Counted from the first letter of the stretch, positions 25,189-35,215 are shown. The stretch: DNA of 64,000 nucleotides from Streptomyces subrutilus (GCF_008704535.1 NZ_CP023701.1:2728001-2792000); one strand, 5' to 3'. Notes: generated by a model not told the origin, from the sequence alone. Made by a program: numbers and translations.

Positions 25189-25512
25189 ATGGCGTGGCTG
25201 CTGGTGGTGGTCGCCGGACTCCTGGAGACCGGTTTCGCGGTGTGCCTCAAGCTGTCCCACGGCTTCACCCGGCTGTGGCCGACCGTCGCCTTCGCGTGCT
25301 TCGCGCTCGGCAGCTTCGGCCTGCTGACGCTGGCGCTGAAGAAGCTCGACGTGGGCCCGGCGTACGCGGTGTGGACCGGCATCGGGGCGGCCGGCACGGC
25401 GATCTACGGGATGATCTTCCTCGGCGACCTGGTCTCCACGCTCAAGCTCGTCTCGATCTCGCTGGTGATCCTGGGGGTCATCGGGCTGCAGCTCTCCGGT
25501 TCGGCTCACTGA
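25189..25512 (+). CDS. sugE: Small multidrug resistance protein, SugE/Gdx (guanidinium exporter) subtype
   Basis: A 107-residue protein with four membrane helices. The essential glutamate is in helix 1 ([10 protein letters not shown]). The SugE/Gdx signature [20 protein letters not shown] distinguishes it from EmrE-type drug exporters; Gdx proteins export guanidinium in exchange for protons as dimers. The ATG at 25189 follows CGGGGAG. Its 3' end overlaps the convergent tetR gene by 35 bp. Palindromes upstream suggest repression. No convincing guanidine riboswitch was found in the leader. Confidence 0.88.
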   Translation: MAWLLVVVAGLLETGFAVCLKLSHGFTRLWPTVAFACFALGSFGLLTLALKKLDVGPAYAVWTGIGAAGTAIYGMIFLGDLVSTLKLVSISLVILGVIGLQLSGSAH

Positions 25513-26017
25513 GCAGCCGCAGCAGCTCCCCCGCGCCCGGTTCCTCCCCGGGCGCGACCACGTAGGACAGGGCGAGCCGTACGACGAGCTCGCACCGCCG
25601 GGCGCCCCCGGCCGGGGCGAGCGCCGCGACGGCCCGGTCACGGACGGCGCGGGCCAGTTCGCCGGGCCCCGGAGCCCGGCCGGGTGCGGGGAGCGCGGCG
25701 TCCCGGGCGCCGGTGAGCAGGGCCCGCAGCAGGGGGTGGGCTCCGGCCGCGCGCACGGTCCACTCCGCGACCGCCGCGAGCCGCTCGGCGTCACTGCCCG
25801 GGGCGGCCAGGGCCCGGTCGACCCCGTCGAGGTAGCGGCCGGTCTCCAGCCGGACCAGGGCGCGGCCGAGGCCGGCCTTGCCGCCGAACTCGTTGTAGAG
25901 GGTCTGCCGGGACACTCCGGCGGCGGCGGCCACGTCCACCATCCGCACGGCCGGCCAGGGACGGGCGGCGAGCGCCGCCACGGCCGCGTCCAGCAAGGAC
26001 TCCCGGGCTGCCGGCAT
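25478..26017 (-). CDS. TetR/AcrR-family transcriptional regulator
   Basis: A 179-residue repressor with an N-terminal TetR helix-turn-helix ([27 protein letters not shown], about residues 24-50) and an all-helical ligand domain. The ATG at 26017 is the first credible start. The C-terminus runs 35 bp into the convergent sugE gene. It probably represses sugE, itself, or both, since palindromes occur upstream of both genes; this is inference from position. A TTGACA -35 lies upstream at 26104-26109. Confidence 0.85.
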   Translation of the reverse strand: MPAARESLLDAAVAALAARPWPAVRMVDVAAAAGVSRQTLYNEFGGKAGLGRALVRLETGRYLDGVDRALAAPGSDAERLAAVAEWTVRAAGAHPLLRALLTGARDAALPAPGRAPGPGELARAVRDRAVAALAPAGGARRCELVVRLALSYVVAPGEEPGAGELLRLLSEPNRRAAAR

Positions 26018-26080
26018 CGTCGTCCCCCCGCTGGGCCTTGCGGGCCGTCCGCCGGGCTTCCCCGGCCGGCCCCCTCCGCC

Positions 26081-26109
26081 AGAGTTGACGGGCCGCCAGG
26101 TCCTGTCAA
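26081..26109 (-). promoter_or_regulatory. Putative tetR promoter
   Basis: On the minus strand a consensus TTGACA (26109-26104) is followed after 17 bp by AACTCT. The same segment holds the inverted repeat TTGAC (26085-26089) and GTCAA (26105-26109), which could be an operator. Confidence 0.4.
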
Positions 26110-26152
26110 GGGCGCGTCGGGCGGGGGTGACGGGCCGCGATATCGTTCGGCC

Positions 26153-26956
26153 ATGTCCGAGTATGACGATGACCTGCGCCTTGCCCTCGAACTCGCCGAC
26201 GCGGCGGACGCCGTCACGATGGAGCGGTTCCGTGCCCTCGACCTGGTGGTCGAGACCAAGCCGGACATGACCCCGGTGAGCGAGGCGGACAAGGCGGCCG
26301 AGGAGGCCGTCCGGGCCGGCATCGCGGCGGCCCGCCCCGGCGACGCGATCCTGGGCGAGGAGTACGGCCTGCGGGGCAGCGGTCCGCGCCGCTGGGTCGT
26401 CGACCCGATCGACGGCACCAAGAACTACGTGCGGGGGGTGCCCGTGTGGGCCACCCTGGTCTCGCTGACGGTCGAGGGCGCCGACGGCGTCTTCCGTCCG
26501 GTCGTCGGCGTGGTGTCCGCGCCGGCGCTGGGCCGGCGCTGGTGGGCGGCGCAGGGCGGCGGCGCGTACGCGGGGGGCGCGCTGGGCGCGACGACCGCGA
26601 TCGGAGTCTCGAAGGTGGCCGGGCTGGGCGACGCCTCGTTCGCGTTCTCCTCGCTGGGCGGCTGGGAGGAGCAGGGCCGGCTCGACGGCTTCCTGGAGCT
26701 GACCCGGGCCTGCTGGCGCACCCGCGGCTACGGCGATTTCTGGCCGTACATGATGGTCGCGGAGGGCTCGATCGACCTGTGCGCCGAGCCGGAGCTCAAC
26801 CTGTGGGACATGGCCGCGCTCGCGGTCGTCGTCGAGGAGGCCGGCGGCCGCTTCACCAGCCTGGACGGAGTGGACGGCGTGCACGGCGGGAACGCCGCCG
26901 CGTCGAACGGCCTGCTGCACGAGGAGATGCTGGCCCTGCTGCGGCCGCGCGCCTGA
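26153..26956 (+). CDS. hisN: Histidinol-phosphatase, inositol monophosphatase superfamily
   Basis: A 267-residue magnesium-dependent phosphatase. The superfamily metal motifs are present: ILGEEYG (Glu), [14 protein letters not shown] (DPIDGT, near residue 85) and NLWDMAAL (WD). The actinobacterial HisN subgroup removes phosphate from L-histidinol phosphate in histidine synthesis, and this protein resembles that subgroup, including the [17 protein letters not shown] segment. The gene starts at ATG 26153 and diverges from tetR across a 135-bp gap. Inositol monophosphatase is the alternative assignment. Confidence 0.85.
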   Translation: MSEYDDDLRLALELADAADAVTMERFRALDLVVETKPDMTPVSEADKAAEEAVRAGIAAARPGDAILGEEYGLRGSGPRRWVVDPIDGTKNYVRGVPVWATLVSLTVEGADGVFRPVVGVVSAPALGRRWWAAQGGGAYAGGALGATTAIGVSKVAGLGDASFAFSSLGGWEEQGRLDGFLELTRACWRTRGYGDFWPYMMVAEGSIDLCAEPELNLWDMAALAVVVEEAGGRFTSLDGVDGVHGGNAAASNGLLHEEMLALLRPRA

Positions 26957-27185
26957 TCCGTCCGCGCGCCCGGCGGCGCCCGTCCGGCCCGCGCGCCCGA
27001 TCCGCACGCCGCCGTACGCGGGCGCGCACCCGCGCCGCACCGCGCACTACGCGCCTCCTTGCTGCCCTCGCGGGTCCGTGGGAGTCTGGGAATCCCCCCG
27101 CTTGTGCCTTTGTGAATCGTTTCTCGAAGCACCGTCGGAGGCACCCACCCAGGCGGGGGGACACACCCAGGAGGTGGCTCCCTTC

Positions 27186-27581
27186 ATGCTCGTCCGCGAA
27201 GCAATGAGCACCGTCGTCCTCACCCTCGGGCCCGCGCACACCCTCCGCCAGGCGGCCTGCCTGATGTCGGGCCGGCGCGTCGGCGCGGCCGTCGTCCTCG
27301 ATCCCGAGCACAGCGGGATCGGCATCCTGACCGAGCGCGACATCCTCAACTCGATCGGCGCGGGGCACGATCCCGACCGCGAGACCGTGGGTGCGCACAC
27401 CACGAACAACGTGGTGTTCTGCACTCCGGAGGCCACCGTGCAGGAGGCCGCCGAGGCCATGGCCCACGGGGGCTTCCGGCACCTGATCGTGCTGGAGCAC
27501 GGCGGCCCGGTGGGCATCGTCTCCGTCCGGGACGTGATCCGCTGCTGGGCCCCGGCCCGGCGCAGCGCCGTCCCCGCGTAG
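27186..27581 (+). CDS. CBS-domain pair protein
   Basis: A 131-residue protein made almost entirely of two CBS domains (LVREAMSTVVLTLGPAHTLRQAACLM... and VVFCTPEATVQEAAEAMAHGGFRHLIVLEHGGPVGIVSVRDV). CBS pairs bind adenine nucleotides and act as energy or ligand sensors, usually regulating a partner enzyme or channel; no fused partner is present here. The ATG at 27186 has a full AGGAGGT Shine-Dalgarno 10 bp upstream; an earlier in-frame ATG at 27078 has none. It converges with the catalase gene, sharing a bidirectional terminator. Partner and ligand are unknown. Confidence 0.88.
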   Translation: MLVREAMSTVVLTLGPAHTLRQAACLMSGRRVGAAVVLDPEHSGIGILTERDILNSIGAGHDPDRETVGAHTTNNVVFCTPEATVQEAAEAMAHGGFRHLIVLEHGGPVGIVSVRDVIRCWAPARRSAVPA

Positions 27582-27589
27582 CGGTCCGG

Positions 27590-27639
27590 GTACGTCGCCG
27601 GGCCGCCACCCCCGGAGGGGCGGCGGCCCGGCGACGTAC
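27590..27639. terminator. Bidirectional terminator between the CBS and catalase genes
   Basis: A perfect 18-bp stem (27590-27607 with 27622-27639; outer arm GTACGTCGCCGGGCC) around a 14-nt loop, located between two convergent stops. Confidence 0.9.
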
Positions 27640-27655
27640 GACGGCAAGCGGTCGG

Positions 27656-29107
27656 TCAGCCGCGGAGGGCCTGGACCGCGGCGTCCAGCCGCTTGCCGAA
27701 GTCGCCGTCCGCCTGGCGGAAGTTGTTGATCGCCCGCTCGGCGATGTCGTCGCGCGACACCTTGGCGATGAAGCCGGCCAGGTTCTCGACCAGCCGGGCC
27801 TTCTCGTCGTCCGAGTAGAGGCGGTAGAGGGTGCCGGCCTGGACGAAGTCGTTGTCCTCGCGGTGCACCGGCGCGGCGTGGTTGCCCGTGCCCCCGGTGA
27901 GGGAGACCGGCTGCCACAGCGGGCGGTCGGTCTGGTGGGGGCCGCCGAAGCTGTTCGGCTCGTAGTTCTTCGCGCCCTTGTGGCGGCCGTCGTACAGCGC
28001 GCCGTCGCGGGAGTGGGTGCGCGCCTCGGTGGCGTGCGGGCGGTTCACCGGCAGGTGGTCGGCGTTGATGCCGACGCGGTAGCGGTGGGCGTCGCCGTAG
28101 CCGAAGAGGCGGCCCTGGAGCATCTTGTCCGGGGACGGGCCGATACCGGGGACGAAGTGCGCCGGGGAGAAGATCGACTGCTCGACCTCGGCGAAGACGT
28201 TCTCCGGGTTGCGGTTGAGCTCCAGCTTGCCGATCTCGATCGGCGGGTAGTCCTCGTGCGGCCACACCTTGGTGAGGTCGAACGGGTTGAAGCGGTACTC
28301 GGCGGCCTCGGCCGCCGGCATGACCTGCACCTGCACGGTCCAGGACGGGAAGTCGCCGCGCTCGATGGACTCGCGCAGGTCGCGCTGGTGGGAGTCCGGG
28401 TCCTCGCCGGCGAGCCGGTTGGCCTCGGCCTGGGTGAGGTTCTTGATGCCCTGGTCGGTCTTGAAGTGGTACTTGACCCAGAAGACCTCGCCGGCCTCGT
28501 TGTTCCACTGGAACGTGTGCGAGCCGTAGCCGTTCATGTGGCGGTAGGACGCCGGGATGCCGCGGTCGCCGAAGAGCCAGGTCACCTGGTGGGTGGACTC
28601 GGGGGACAGGCCCCAGAAGTCCCAGACGTTGTCCGCCTCCTGCGAGCCGGTGTACGGGTCGCGCTTCTGGGTGTGGATGAAGTCCGGGAACTTGATGGCG
28701 TCCTTGATGAAGAACACCGGGGTGTTGTTGCCGACGAGGTCGTAGTTGCCCTCTTCGGTGTAGAACTTCAGCGCCCAGCCACGGGGGTCGCGCACCGCGT
28801 CCGCGCTGCCGAGGTTGCCCGCGACGGTGGAGAAGCGCAGGAAGGTCCCGGTCTCCTTGCCGACCTCGGACAGGAACTTCGCCCGGGTCCACCGGGAGAC
28901 GTCCCGGGTCAGGGTGAAGGTGCCGTAGGCACCGGCGCCGCGGGCGTGCACCACGCGCTCCGGGATCCGCTCGCGGTTGAAGTGCGCGAGCTTCTCCAGC
29001 AGCAGCTGGTCCTGGACGAGTACGGGGCCGCCGACGCCGGCGGTCTCGCTGTTCTGGTTGTCCGCGACCGGGGCTCCGGCCTCCGTGGTGAGCGGTCCCT
29101 GCGTCAC
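27656..29107 (-). CDS. catA: Monofunctional heme catalase
   Basis: A 483-residue small-subunit catalase that splits hydrogen peroxide. The distal histidine is in [16 protein letters not shown] and the distal asparagine in [19 protein letters not shown]. The proximal heme ligand Tyr is in [14 protein letters not shown]. The GTG at 29107 is chosen because AGGAGG lies 5 bp upstream and it gives the N-terminus [20 protein letters not shown], matching what I recall for Streptomyces CatA; starts at 29125 or 29176 are less likely. It is divergent from catR, with a Fur-type palindrome between them, so peroxide induction through CatR is expected. Confidence 0.95.
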   Translation of the reverse strand: MTQGPLTTEAGAPVADNQNSETAGVGGPVLVQDQLLLEKLAHFNRERIPERVVHARGAGAYGTFTLTRDVSRWTRAKFLSEVGKETGTFLRFSTVAGNLGSADAVRDPRGWALKFYTEEGNYDLVGNNTPVFFIKDAIKFPDFIHTQKRDPYTGSQEADNVWDFWGLSPESTHQVTWLFGDRGIPASYRHMNGYGSHTFQWNNEAGEVFWVKYHFKTDQGIKNLTQAEANRLAGEDPDSHQRDLRESIERGDFPSWTVQVQVMPAAEAAEYRFNPFDLTKVWPHEDYPPIEIGKLELNRNPENVFAEVEQSIFSPAHFVPGIGPSPDKMLQGRLFGYGDAHRYRVGINADHLPVNRPHATEARTHSRDGALYDGRHKGAKNYEPNSFGGPHQTDRPLWQPVSLTGGTGNHAAPVHREDNDFVQAGTLYRLYSDDEKARLVENLAGFIAKVSRDDIAERAINNFRQADGDFGKRLDAAVQALRG

Positions 29108-29165
29108 GTGCGCCTCCTGCGTCATGCCTGCGTGTCCTGTCCTCGATCGTGCCGTACCCGATCCT

Positions 29166-29179
29166 ACAATGGACATTGT
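29166..29179. promoter_or_regulatory. Putative CatR (Fur/PerR-type) operator
   Basis: ACAATGGACATTGT is a 6+2+6 perfect inverted repeat between the divergent catalase and catR genes, extended outward by CCT and CTA. Size, AT bias and position fit a PerR/Fur-like box controlling both genes. Confidence 0.7.
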
Positions 29180-29254
29180 CTAAGTCAAGCAAGCATCCAA
29201 GTCCACACCGGTTCGGGAGTTACACCGAATCGCCTCGCTGTTAGGCTGGCGTCC

Positions 29255-29671
29255 ATGAGTGACCTGCTGGAACGACTTCGCGGACGCGGTTGGCGCATGA
29301 CGGCGCAGCGGCGTGTCGTGGCCGAGGTGCTCGACGGTGACCACGTGCACCTGACGGCGGACGAGGTGCACGCGCGCGCCGTGACCAAACTGCCCGAGAT
29401 CTCCCGCGCGACCGTCTACAACACCCTCGGAGAACTCGTCACGCTCGGCGAGGTCCTGGAAGTGTCCACGGACCGTCGCGCCAAGCGCTACGACCCCAAC
29501 GCCCACCGGCCGCACCACCACCTGGTGTGCGCGCGGTGCGGCGCCATCCGCGACGTCCACCCGGGCGGCAACCCGCTGGCCGACCTGCCGGACACCGAGC
29601 GCTTCGGCTTCGTCGTCTCCACCGTCGAGGTGACCTACCGCGGCGTCTGCCCGAACTGCGCGGGCGCCTGA
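29255..29671 (+). CDS. catR: CatR, Fur/PerR-family peroxide-sensing repressor
   Basis: A 138-residue Fur-family protein with an N-terminal winged helix (RMTAQRRVVAEVLDG...EISRATVYNTLGELVTLGEV) and a C-terminal metal-binding dimerisation domain. Ligands include the histidine cluster HRPHHHLVC, the CARCG pair and the CPNC pair that form a structural zinc site. Its position divergent from catalase identifies it as CatR, the repressor that loses DNA binding when oxidised by peroxide. The ATG at 29255 follows a leader with only a weak ribosome binding site. A 19-bp terminator stem follows. Confidence 0.92.
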   Translation: MSDLLERLRGRGWRMTAQRRVVAEVLDGDHVHLTADEVHARAVTKLPEISRATVYNTLGELVTLGEVLEVSTDRRAKRYDPNAHRPHHHLVCARCGAIRDVHPGGNPLADLPDTERFGFVVSTVEVTYRGVCPNCAGA

Positions 29672-29684
29672 ACCGTCCCCGGAC

Positions 29685-29725
29685 GCGCGGAGGGCCCCGA
29701 TCCCACGGATCGGGGCCCTCCGCGC
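29685..29725 (+). terminator. catR terminator
   Basis: A perfect 19-bp stem (29685-29703 with 29707-29725) and a 3-nt loop, 13 bp after the catR stop. Confidence 0.9.
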
Positions 29726-29748
29726 ATCGCGCGTGCGACCGGAAACGA

Positions 29749-29785
29749 CCCGAGGCCCGGATCTCTGTGAGATCCGGGCCTCGGG
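29749..29785 (-). terminator. Terminator of the first initiator tRNA gene
   Basis: A perfect 17-bp stem (CCCGAGGCCCGGATCTC with its complement) and a TGT loop, 8 bp downstream of the tRNA 3' end on the minus strand. Confidence 0.85.
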
Positions 29786-29792
29786 CCTTCAG

Positions 29793-29866
29793 TAGCGGGG
29801 ACAGGATTTGAACCTGCGACCTCTGGGTTATGAGCCCAGCGAGCTACCGAGCTGCTCCACCCCGCG
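29793..29866 (-). tRNA. Initiator tRNA-fMet (CAU), copy 1
   Basis: A 74-nt cloverleaf on the minus strand with anticodon CAT in the loop CTCATAA. The anticodon stem CTGGG/CCCAG contains the three consecutive G-C pairs diagnostic of initiator tRNA. The first base pair of the acceptor stem is mismatched (C1 against U72), the other initiator hallmark. T-arm GCAGG-TTCAAAT-CCTGT is intact. The 3' CCA is not encoded. It is identical to the copy at 32040-32113. Confidence 0.95.
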
Positions 29867-29968
29867 TCGGTAAACCTCACTCTACGGGGACGCGGACGAC
29901 AGAAGCAAATCGGGTGACGCCGCAGGTCACGGCGGCGTCCGACGGCGTCCGACGGCTCTGCCCGCCGG

Positions 29969-31825
29969 TCAGGCGGACAGCTCCTCGGCCAGGGCCTCGC
30001 GCAGTCGCGCCGCCCGCTCCGAGACCTCCGCCGGGCCCAGCTCCATCGCCCGCACGCACCATTTCTGCCCCTCCGCCAGGTCGCCGTGGCGGGCCGCCAG
30101 CAGGCCCAGCCGCAGCGCGGCCCGGCCGTGCCCGGCCACCGCGGCGCGGGTCCACCACAGGGCCGCCTCGGGCTCGCTCCCCTCGCGGGCCAGCAGCAGC
30201 CCGAGGTTGAACGCGCCGTTGCGGGAGCCGGCCTCGGCCGCCTCCCGGTACCAGCGCGCGGCCACCCGCATGTCCCCGCGGGCGGCCGCCAGCATCCCGA
30301 CCCGCACCTGCGCCCGGCGGTGCCCCAGCTCGGCGGCCCGCTCGTACCACTCCTCGCTCTCGGTCCGCCCGCCCCCGCCCGCCGGCTCGCCCAGCGCCAC
30401 CGGCTCCGGCGGCGGCGACAGCGACTCCAGCAGCGCGGCCAGCCGGAAGGCGGCCTCCGCGCTCCCGCCGCCCGCGGCGCACCGCAGGTGCCGCTCCGCC
30501 GCCCGCTCCTCGCCGTCGCGCACCAGCGCGATGCCGACCTGGAGCGCGGCGTCGGTGTGCCCCGCCGACGCGGCCCGCTCGTACCATTTCAGCGCGGTGC
30601 GGTCCTCGTCCCGGCTGGCGAACAGGATGCCCAGGTTGAACGCGGCGTCCACGCTGCCCGCCTCGGCGGCCTTCGAGAACCACGGCTCGGCGCCCGCCGC
30701 GTCCCCGCCCTGCAGCAGCAGGATGGCCAGCGCGTTGGCCGCCTCGCGGTGGCCCGCGTAGGCCGCCCGCCGGTACCACTGCTCGGCCTGCGCGGTCCGG
30801 TCCTGGGCGACGCACAGCAGGGCGAGGTTGTACGCCCCGTTCTGGTCGCCCGCGTCCATGGCGGTGCGGTACCAGCGCTCCGCGGTCTGCGTCTCCCCGC
30901 GCGCGGCGTGCAGGGCGCCGAGCGCGTTCGCCGCGTTCCCGTCGCCGTCCTGGGCCGCCCGGTGCCACCACGTCGCGGCGCTCTCCTCGTCCCCGGCGTC
31001 GCGCAGCAGGAAGCCGAGCGCGCACGCGGCCCGGGCCTCGCCCTGCTTGGCCGAGGTGAGGTACCAGCGCCCCGCCTCCTTGAGCTCCCCGCGCGCCTCC
31101 AGCAGCGCGCCCAGGTGCAGGGCGGCGCGGCGGTGCCCGCGCGCGGCGGCCTGGCGGTACCACTGCTCCGCCTCGGCCGGATCGCCCTTGCGCAGGTGCC
31201 GGGCCAGCCGGTAGGCCGCCTCGCGGTGGCCCTGCTCGGCGGCCGCGCGGAACCAGCGCTCGATGCCCTTGTCCCCCCGGTGCTCCAGCAGGTCGGCCAG
31301 CCCGTACGCGCCCAGGGCGTGGCCGGATTCCGCCGCCTGGCGCAGCCAGTACTCGGCGGCGGGCTCGTCCCCGCGCTCGCGGAAGTGGCGGCCCAGGGCG
31401 TGGGCGGCGGGCGCGGATCCGGCCACGGCCGCGACGCGCCACCAGCCGGCCGCCTCGTCCGGGTAGCCGCGCTGGTGCAGCAGGACGCCGAGGTTGTTCG
31501 CGGCGGCCCGGTCCCCCTCGCCGGTGGCGCCGCGCAGGTAGGGCTCGGCCGCGTCCAGGTCGCCGCGGCGCAGCAGGAGCGCGCCGAGCACGCTCATGGC
31601 CCCGGGGTCGCCCTTGTCGGCGGCCACCCGGTGCCGGGCTTCGAGCTCGGCGTCGCTCGCCGCGTCGGTCTCGGCGAACACGTCCTCCGCGAAATCCGCA
31701 TCGGTCGGTGCGGTCTGCGCGACAACGGCCGGAGCCGCCCCGCCGGCCTCTGTGCCCGATTCGGACTCCGCCCTCACAAACCGCCCTGTCTCCAGCAGAG
31801 TTGACCTGTCCCCCATAAATCCCAT
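29969..31825 (-). CDS. Sel1/TPR-type tandem repeat protein
   Basis: A 618-residue protein made of about fifteen Sel1-like repeats of 34-36 residues (pattern AExWYRxAAxxGHxxAAxxLGxLLxxRGD), starting near residue 60. The N-terminal 60 residues are acidic and non-repetitive, and there is no signal peptide. One repeat is broken by a Pro/Gly insertion (SPPPEPVALGEPAGGGGRTES). Such solenoids scaffold protein complexes; the partner is unknown. The start is the ATG at 31825; an ATG three codons later is possible (MGFMGDRS). It lies between two initiator tRNA genes in the same orientation, each tRNA with its own terminator. Confidence 0.9.
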   Translation of the reverse strand: MGFMGDRSTLLETGRFVRAESESGTEAGGAAPAVVAQTAPTDADFAEDVFAETDAASDAELEARHRVAADKGDPGAMSVLGALLLRRGDLDAAEPYLRGATGEGDRAAANNLGVLLHQRGYPDEAAGWWRVAAVAGSAPAAHALGRHFRERGDEPAAEYWLRQAAESGHALGAYGLADLLEHRGDKGIERWFRAAAEQGHREAAYRLARHLRKGDPAEAEQWYRQAAARGHRRAALHLGALLEARGELKEAGRWYLTSAKQGEARAACALGFLLRDAGDEESAATWWHRAAQDGDGNAANALGALHAARGETQTAERWYRTAMDAGDQNGAYNLALLCVAQDRTAQAEQWYRRAAYAGHREAANALAILLLQGGDAAGAEPWFSKAAEAGSVDAAFNLGILFASRDEDRTALKWYERAASAGHTDAALQVGIALVRDGEERAAERHLRCAAGGGSAEAAFRLAALLESLSPPPEPVALGEPAGGGGRTESEEWYERAAELGHRRAQVRVGMLAAARGDMRVAARWYREAAEAGSRNGAFNLGLLLAREGSEPEAALWWTRAAVAGHGRAALRLGLLAARHGDLAEGQKWCVRAMELGPAEVSERAARLREALAEELSA

Positions 31826-31996
31826 CGTCGCATCACCTGCTACCCGCGTACACCTGGTATGTCGCAGCCAGTGAGGTCACTACAGCGTTTTGTCGACATG
31901 CCCACAGATAGCCAAGTCAAACACGCTCCGCCCCCAACTCATCCGTCTCAGCTACCGCGCGTCCGCCCCCGGACACACCCCGCCACACCCGGACAT

Positions 31997-32034
31997 GACG
32001 AAGGCCCGGATCACATAGGATCCGGGCCTTCGTC
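31997..32034 (-). terminator. Terminator of the second initiator tRNA gene
   Basis: A perfect 16-bp stem (GACGAAGGCCCGGATC with its complement) and a 6-nt loop, 6 bp downstream of the tRNA 3' end. Its central GGCCCGGATC is shared with the terminator of copy 1. Confidence 0.85.
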
Positions 32035-32039
32035 TTCAG

Positions 32040-32113
32040 TAGCGGGGACAGGATTTGAACCTGCGACCTCTGGGTTATGAGCCCAGCGAGCTACCGAGCT
32101 GCTCCACCCCGCG
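32040..32113 (-). tRNA. Initiator tRNA-fMet (CAU), copy 2
   Basis: The sequence is identical over all 74 nt to the copy at 29793-29866, with the same G-C-rich anticodon stem, C1/U72 mismatch and no encoded CCA. Identity with copy 1 extends a few bases on both sides (CTTCAG on one, TCGGT on the other). Confidence 0.95.
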
Positions 32114-32199
32114 TCGGTGAAACCACAGTATCACGGGCGCGGGACGGGTCCGTACCGACGGTCGGGCCGCGGCGGGGTGCCGCGGCCCGACCGGCACGG

Positions 32200-35085
32200 C
32201 TAGCCGCCCGGGGCGGGGGTCGGGGCCGTCAGCTTCGCCTCCGCGTCGATCGCCCGCTGGAGCGCCGCCTTGATCTCCTCCTGCGCCTTGCCGAACGCGG
32301 TCCAGTCGCCGGACGTACGGGCCTTCTCGGCGTCCTCGATGGCCTTCTGCGCATCGGCGAGGGCCGCCTTGACCGTCGGGTCCTGGGTGGTCGGCGGCTG
32401 GACGGTGCCCTCGCCCGGCGGCTGGGTCGGCGGCACCGGGACGGTCGGGGCCTCGGCCCCGAAGACCACGTTCAGCGCCTTCTCCAGCGTGTCCTCGAAG
32501 GCGGTCTGGCCGCCGTAGGTCACGAGCACCTTGCGCAGCAGCGGGTACTTGAGGCCCGAACTGCGCACGTACACGGGCTCCACGTAGAGCATGCCGCCGT
32601 CGAGCGGGACCGTGAGCAGGTTTCCGTACTCGACCTCCGAGTCGCCGCCGCGCAGCAGGCGGATGGATTCGGCGATCTTCGGTTCGGACTGGAACTTGCT
32701 CTGGACCTGCTTGGGACCGTCGACCGGCTTGCTGGTCGGCAGCTTCAGCACGCTGATCTTGCCGTAGTCCGGGGTGCCCGGGTCGGCGTTGACCGCCATG
32801 AAGGCGCTCAGGTTGTCGCGCTCGTTCGGCGTGAACGTCGTCGTGAGCGAGAAGACCTGGTCCTTCTCCGTCTGGCCCGGCATCTTCATCGACAGGTAGT
32901 ACGGCGGGACCGCCGTACCGGCCTTGGTGGTCGGGTCGTCCGGGACGGCCCAGGCCTCGCTGCCGCTGAGGAAGGTCTGCGGGTCGGTGACGTGGTAGCG
33001 GGTGAGCAGCTCGCGCTGGACCTTGAAGAGGTCCTGCGGGTAGCGCAGGTGGTCCATGAGCGGCTTGGAGATGTCGCTCTTGGGCTTCACCGTGCCCGGG
33101 AACGCCTTCATCCAGGTCTTCAGGACCGGGTCCTGCGTGTCCCACTGGTACAGGTCGACCGTGCCGTCGTACGCGTCGACGGTGGCCTTCACCGAGTTGC
33201 GGATGTAGTTGACCTGGTTCTCCTGCGCCACCACCGCGCGCTGGCTGTTGGTCAGCGAGTCCGCGGTGCTCTGGCCCAGCGTGGTGCGCGAGGCGTAGGG
33301 GTAGCCGTTGGTCGTCGTGTACGCGTCGACGATCCACTTGACCTTGCCGTCGACGACCGCCGGGTAGGGGGCGCCGTCGATGGTCAGCCACGGCGCGACG
33401 GCCTCGACGCGCTCCTTGGGCGTGCGGTTGTACAGGATGCGCGAGCCCTCGCCGATGGCCCCGGAGTAGAGGATCTGCGGCTCGCTGAAGGTCAGCGCGT
33501 ACGCCGCCCGGTTGACCGGGTTGTCGAGGCTGACTCCGGAGTTGCCCTTGTAGCTGGTCTCCTTCTCACCCTTGTCGTCCGAGTAGTCGAGCTCCTTCTG
33601 CGGTCCGCCGACGATCGAGTACTGCTTCGTCTGCTCGCCGTAGTAGATGCGCTGCTCGAAGTCCGTGCCGAACATGCCCTTGGAGGGCAGGTCGGACTGG
33701 GTGAAGTCGGGGGCGCCGTCCTTGACGGTGGTGCCCTTGGCCGCGACCACGCCGTAGCCGTGCGTGTACTTGAAGTGGTCGTTGATCCAGTTGTTCTTCG
33801 GGATGCCGCCGATGTTCAGCTCGCGCAGCCCGATGACCGTGTCCTGGCCGCTGTAGCGGTCCACGGCGAGGGTGGACGGGAAGGCGTAGTAGCCCTTGAC
33901 CTGCTGGAGCTGCTGGAACGCCGGCGAGACGATGTTCGGGTCGAGCAGCCGGACGCTGGCGGTGGTGTCGGCGGCCTGGCGCAGCTTGGCCTTGTCCGTC
34001 CCCGCGGCCGGCACGCCCGGGTAGTCCTTGACCTCGGAGCCGGCGATGCCGTAGGCGTCCCGCGTCGCCTTGATGTTCTTCTGGACGTACGGGGATTCCT
34101 TGGCCTGCTCGTTCGGCTGGACCTGGAACTTCTGCACGATGGCCGGGTAGAGCCCGCCGATCAGGATCGCCGAGAGGACCATCAGGCCGAAGCCGATGAC
34201 CGGCAGCTGCCAGGTGCGGCGCCACAGCGTCGCGAAGAACAGCACGGCGCAGATGGCGGCGATGGCGACGAGGATGGTCTTCGCCGGCAGGTAGGCGTTG
34301 GCGTCGACGTAGCGCAGGCCGGTCCAGTTGTCGGCCGCCTTGAAGTCGCTGGACTTCACGGCGAGGCCGTACCGGTCGAGCCAGTACGCGACCGCCTTGA
34401 GCGAGACGAACAGGCCCAGCAGCACCGAGAGGTGCCCGGTCGCCGCCGCGGTGGCCCGGGCGCCCGGGCTGGTCACGCGCAGACCGCCGTACAGGTAGTG
34501 CACGACGGCCGCGGCGATCACCGACAGCACGACCGCGGCGAAGCCGAAGCCGAGCAGGAAGCGGTACCAGGGCAGGTCGAAGGTGTAGAACGACACGTCC
34601 AGGCCGAACTGCGGGTCCTTCTGGCCGAAGGGCACCCCGTTCACGTACATCAGCCAGGTCTTCCACTGGCCGGCGGCCGACGCGCCCGCGATCAGGCCGA
34701 CCAGCACCGCGATGCCCAGCAGCAGCCACTTCTTGAACGGGGCGACGCTCATCCGGTAGCGGTCGAGGCTCTGCTGCTCCATCGACATGGCGCTGAGCGG
34801 CGGCCGCAGCCGGTGGGCGAGCCAGATGTTGAACCCGACGGCGCCCGCCATCAGCAGGCCGAAGACGGCGAAGAGGCCGATCTTCGTCCACAGGGTGGTC
34901 GTGAAGACGGTGGAGTACTTCACGGAACGGAACCAGAGCCAGTCGGTCCAGAAGCCCGCGAACATGATGAAGAGCATGGCCAGGACGGCCAGTACGCCCA
35001 AGGTCATCAGGAGAGTCCGGGCGCGCCGGGAGGGGCGGCCGACTCTCATCCGTGGCCCGGAGGGGCCTCCGCCGCGGTCCGGCAT
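32200..35085 (-). CDS. UPF0182 family large membrane protein
   Basis: A 961-residue protein with about seven membrane helices in the first 340 residues, a large extracellular domain, and an acidic/Pro-rich C-terminal tail with coiled-coil-like helices ([13 protein letters not shown]). It matches the UPF0182 family, widespread in actinobacteria and cyanobacteria and of unknown function. The ATG at 35085 ([12 protein letters not shown]) is chosen for its position before the first helix, but no clear ribosome binding site exists. A GTG at 35103 and an ATG at 35166 are in frame. Homologues (Rv3193c) are next to the PDZ-Lon gene in mycobacteria, as here. Confidence 0.88.
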   Translation of the reverse strand: MPDRGGGPSGPRMRVGRPSRRARTLLMTLGVLAVLAMLFIMFAGFWTDWLWFRSVKYSTVFTTTLWTKIGLFAVFGLLMAGAVGFNIWLAHRLRPPLSAMSMEQQSLDRYRMSVAPFKKWLLLGIAVLVGLIAGASAAGQWKTWLMYVNGVPFGQKDPQFGLDVSFYTFDLPWYRFLLGFGFAAVVLSVIAAAVVHYLYGGLRVTSPGARATAAATGHLSVLLGLFVSLKAVAYWLDRYGLAVKSSDFKAADNWTGLRYVDANAYLPAKTILVAIAAICAVLFFATLWRRTWQLPVIGFGLMVLSAILIGGLYPAIVQKFQVQPNEQAKESPYVQKNIKATRDAYGIAGSEVKDYPGVPAAGTDKAKLRQAADTTASVRLLDPNIVSPAFQQLQQVKGYYAFPSTLAVDRYSGQDTVIGLRELNIGGIPKNNWINDHFKYTHGYGVVAAKGTTVKDGAPDFTQSDLPSKGMFGTDFEQRIYYGEQTKQYSIVGGPQKELDYSDDKGEKETSYKGNSGVSLDNPVNRAAYALTFSEPQILYSGAIGEGSRILYNRTPKERVEAVAPWLTIDGAPYPAVVDGKVKWIVDAYTTTNGYPYASRTTLGQSTADSLTNSQRAVVAQENQVNYIRNSVKATVDAYDGTVDLYQWDTQDPVLKTWMKAFPGTVKPKSDISKPLMDHLRYPQDLFKVQRELLTRYHVTDPQTFLSGSEAWAVPDDPTTKAGTAVPPYYLSMKMPGQTEKDQVFSLTTTFTPNERDNLSAFMAVNADPGTPDYGKISVLKLPTSKPVDGPKQVQSKFQSEPKIAESIRLLRGGDSEVEYGNLLTVPLDGGMLYVEPVYVRSSGLKYPLLRKVLVTYGGQTAFEDTLEKALNVVFGAEAPTVPVPPTQPPGEGTVQPPTTQDPTVKAALADAQKAIEDAEKARTSGDWTAFGKAQEEIKAALQRAIDAEAKLTAPTPAPGG

Positions 35086-35215
35086 CTGGAAAGCCAAGGT
35101 GCGCACCTCGAAAGTCGCTGGGTCTGGTATCGGACGGGCCCCCGATCGTAGAGCCCACTCATGCAACTTACTGAGGCTTTAGTCAGTTCCCGGTAATCGG
35201 TGGAAAGGAGGCAGG

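Noticed and set aside
29793..29866. Elongator tRNA-Met
   Set aside because: The three G-C pairs in the anticodon stem and the C1/U72 mismatch mark it as initiator tRNA.
29793..32113. Composite mobile element bounded by tRNA repeats
   Set aside because: There is no integrase, transposase or attachment-site remnant, and the enclosed gene has the same base composition as its surroundings.
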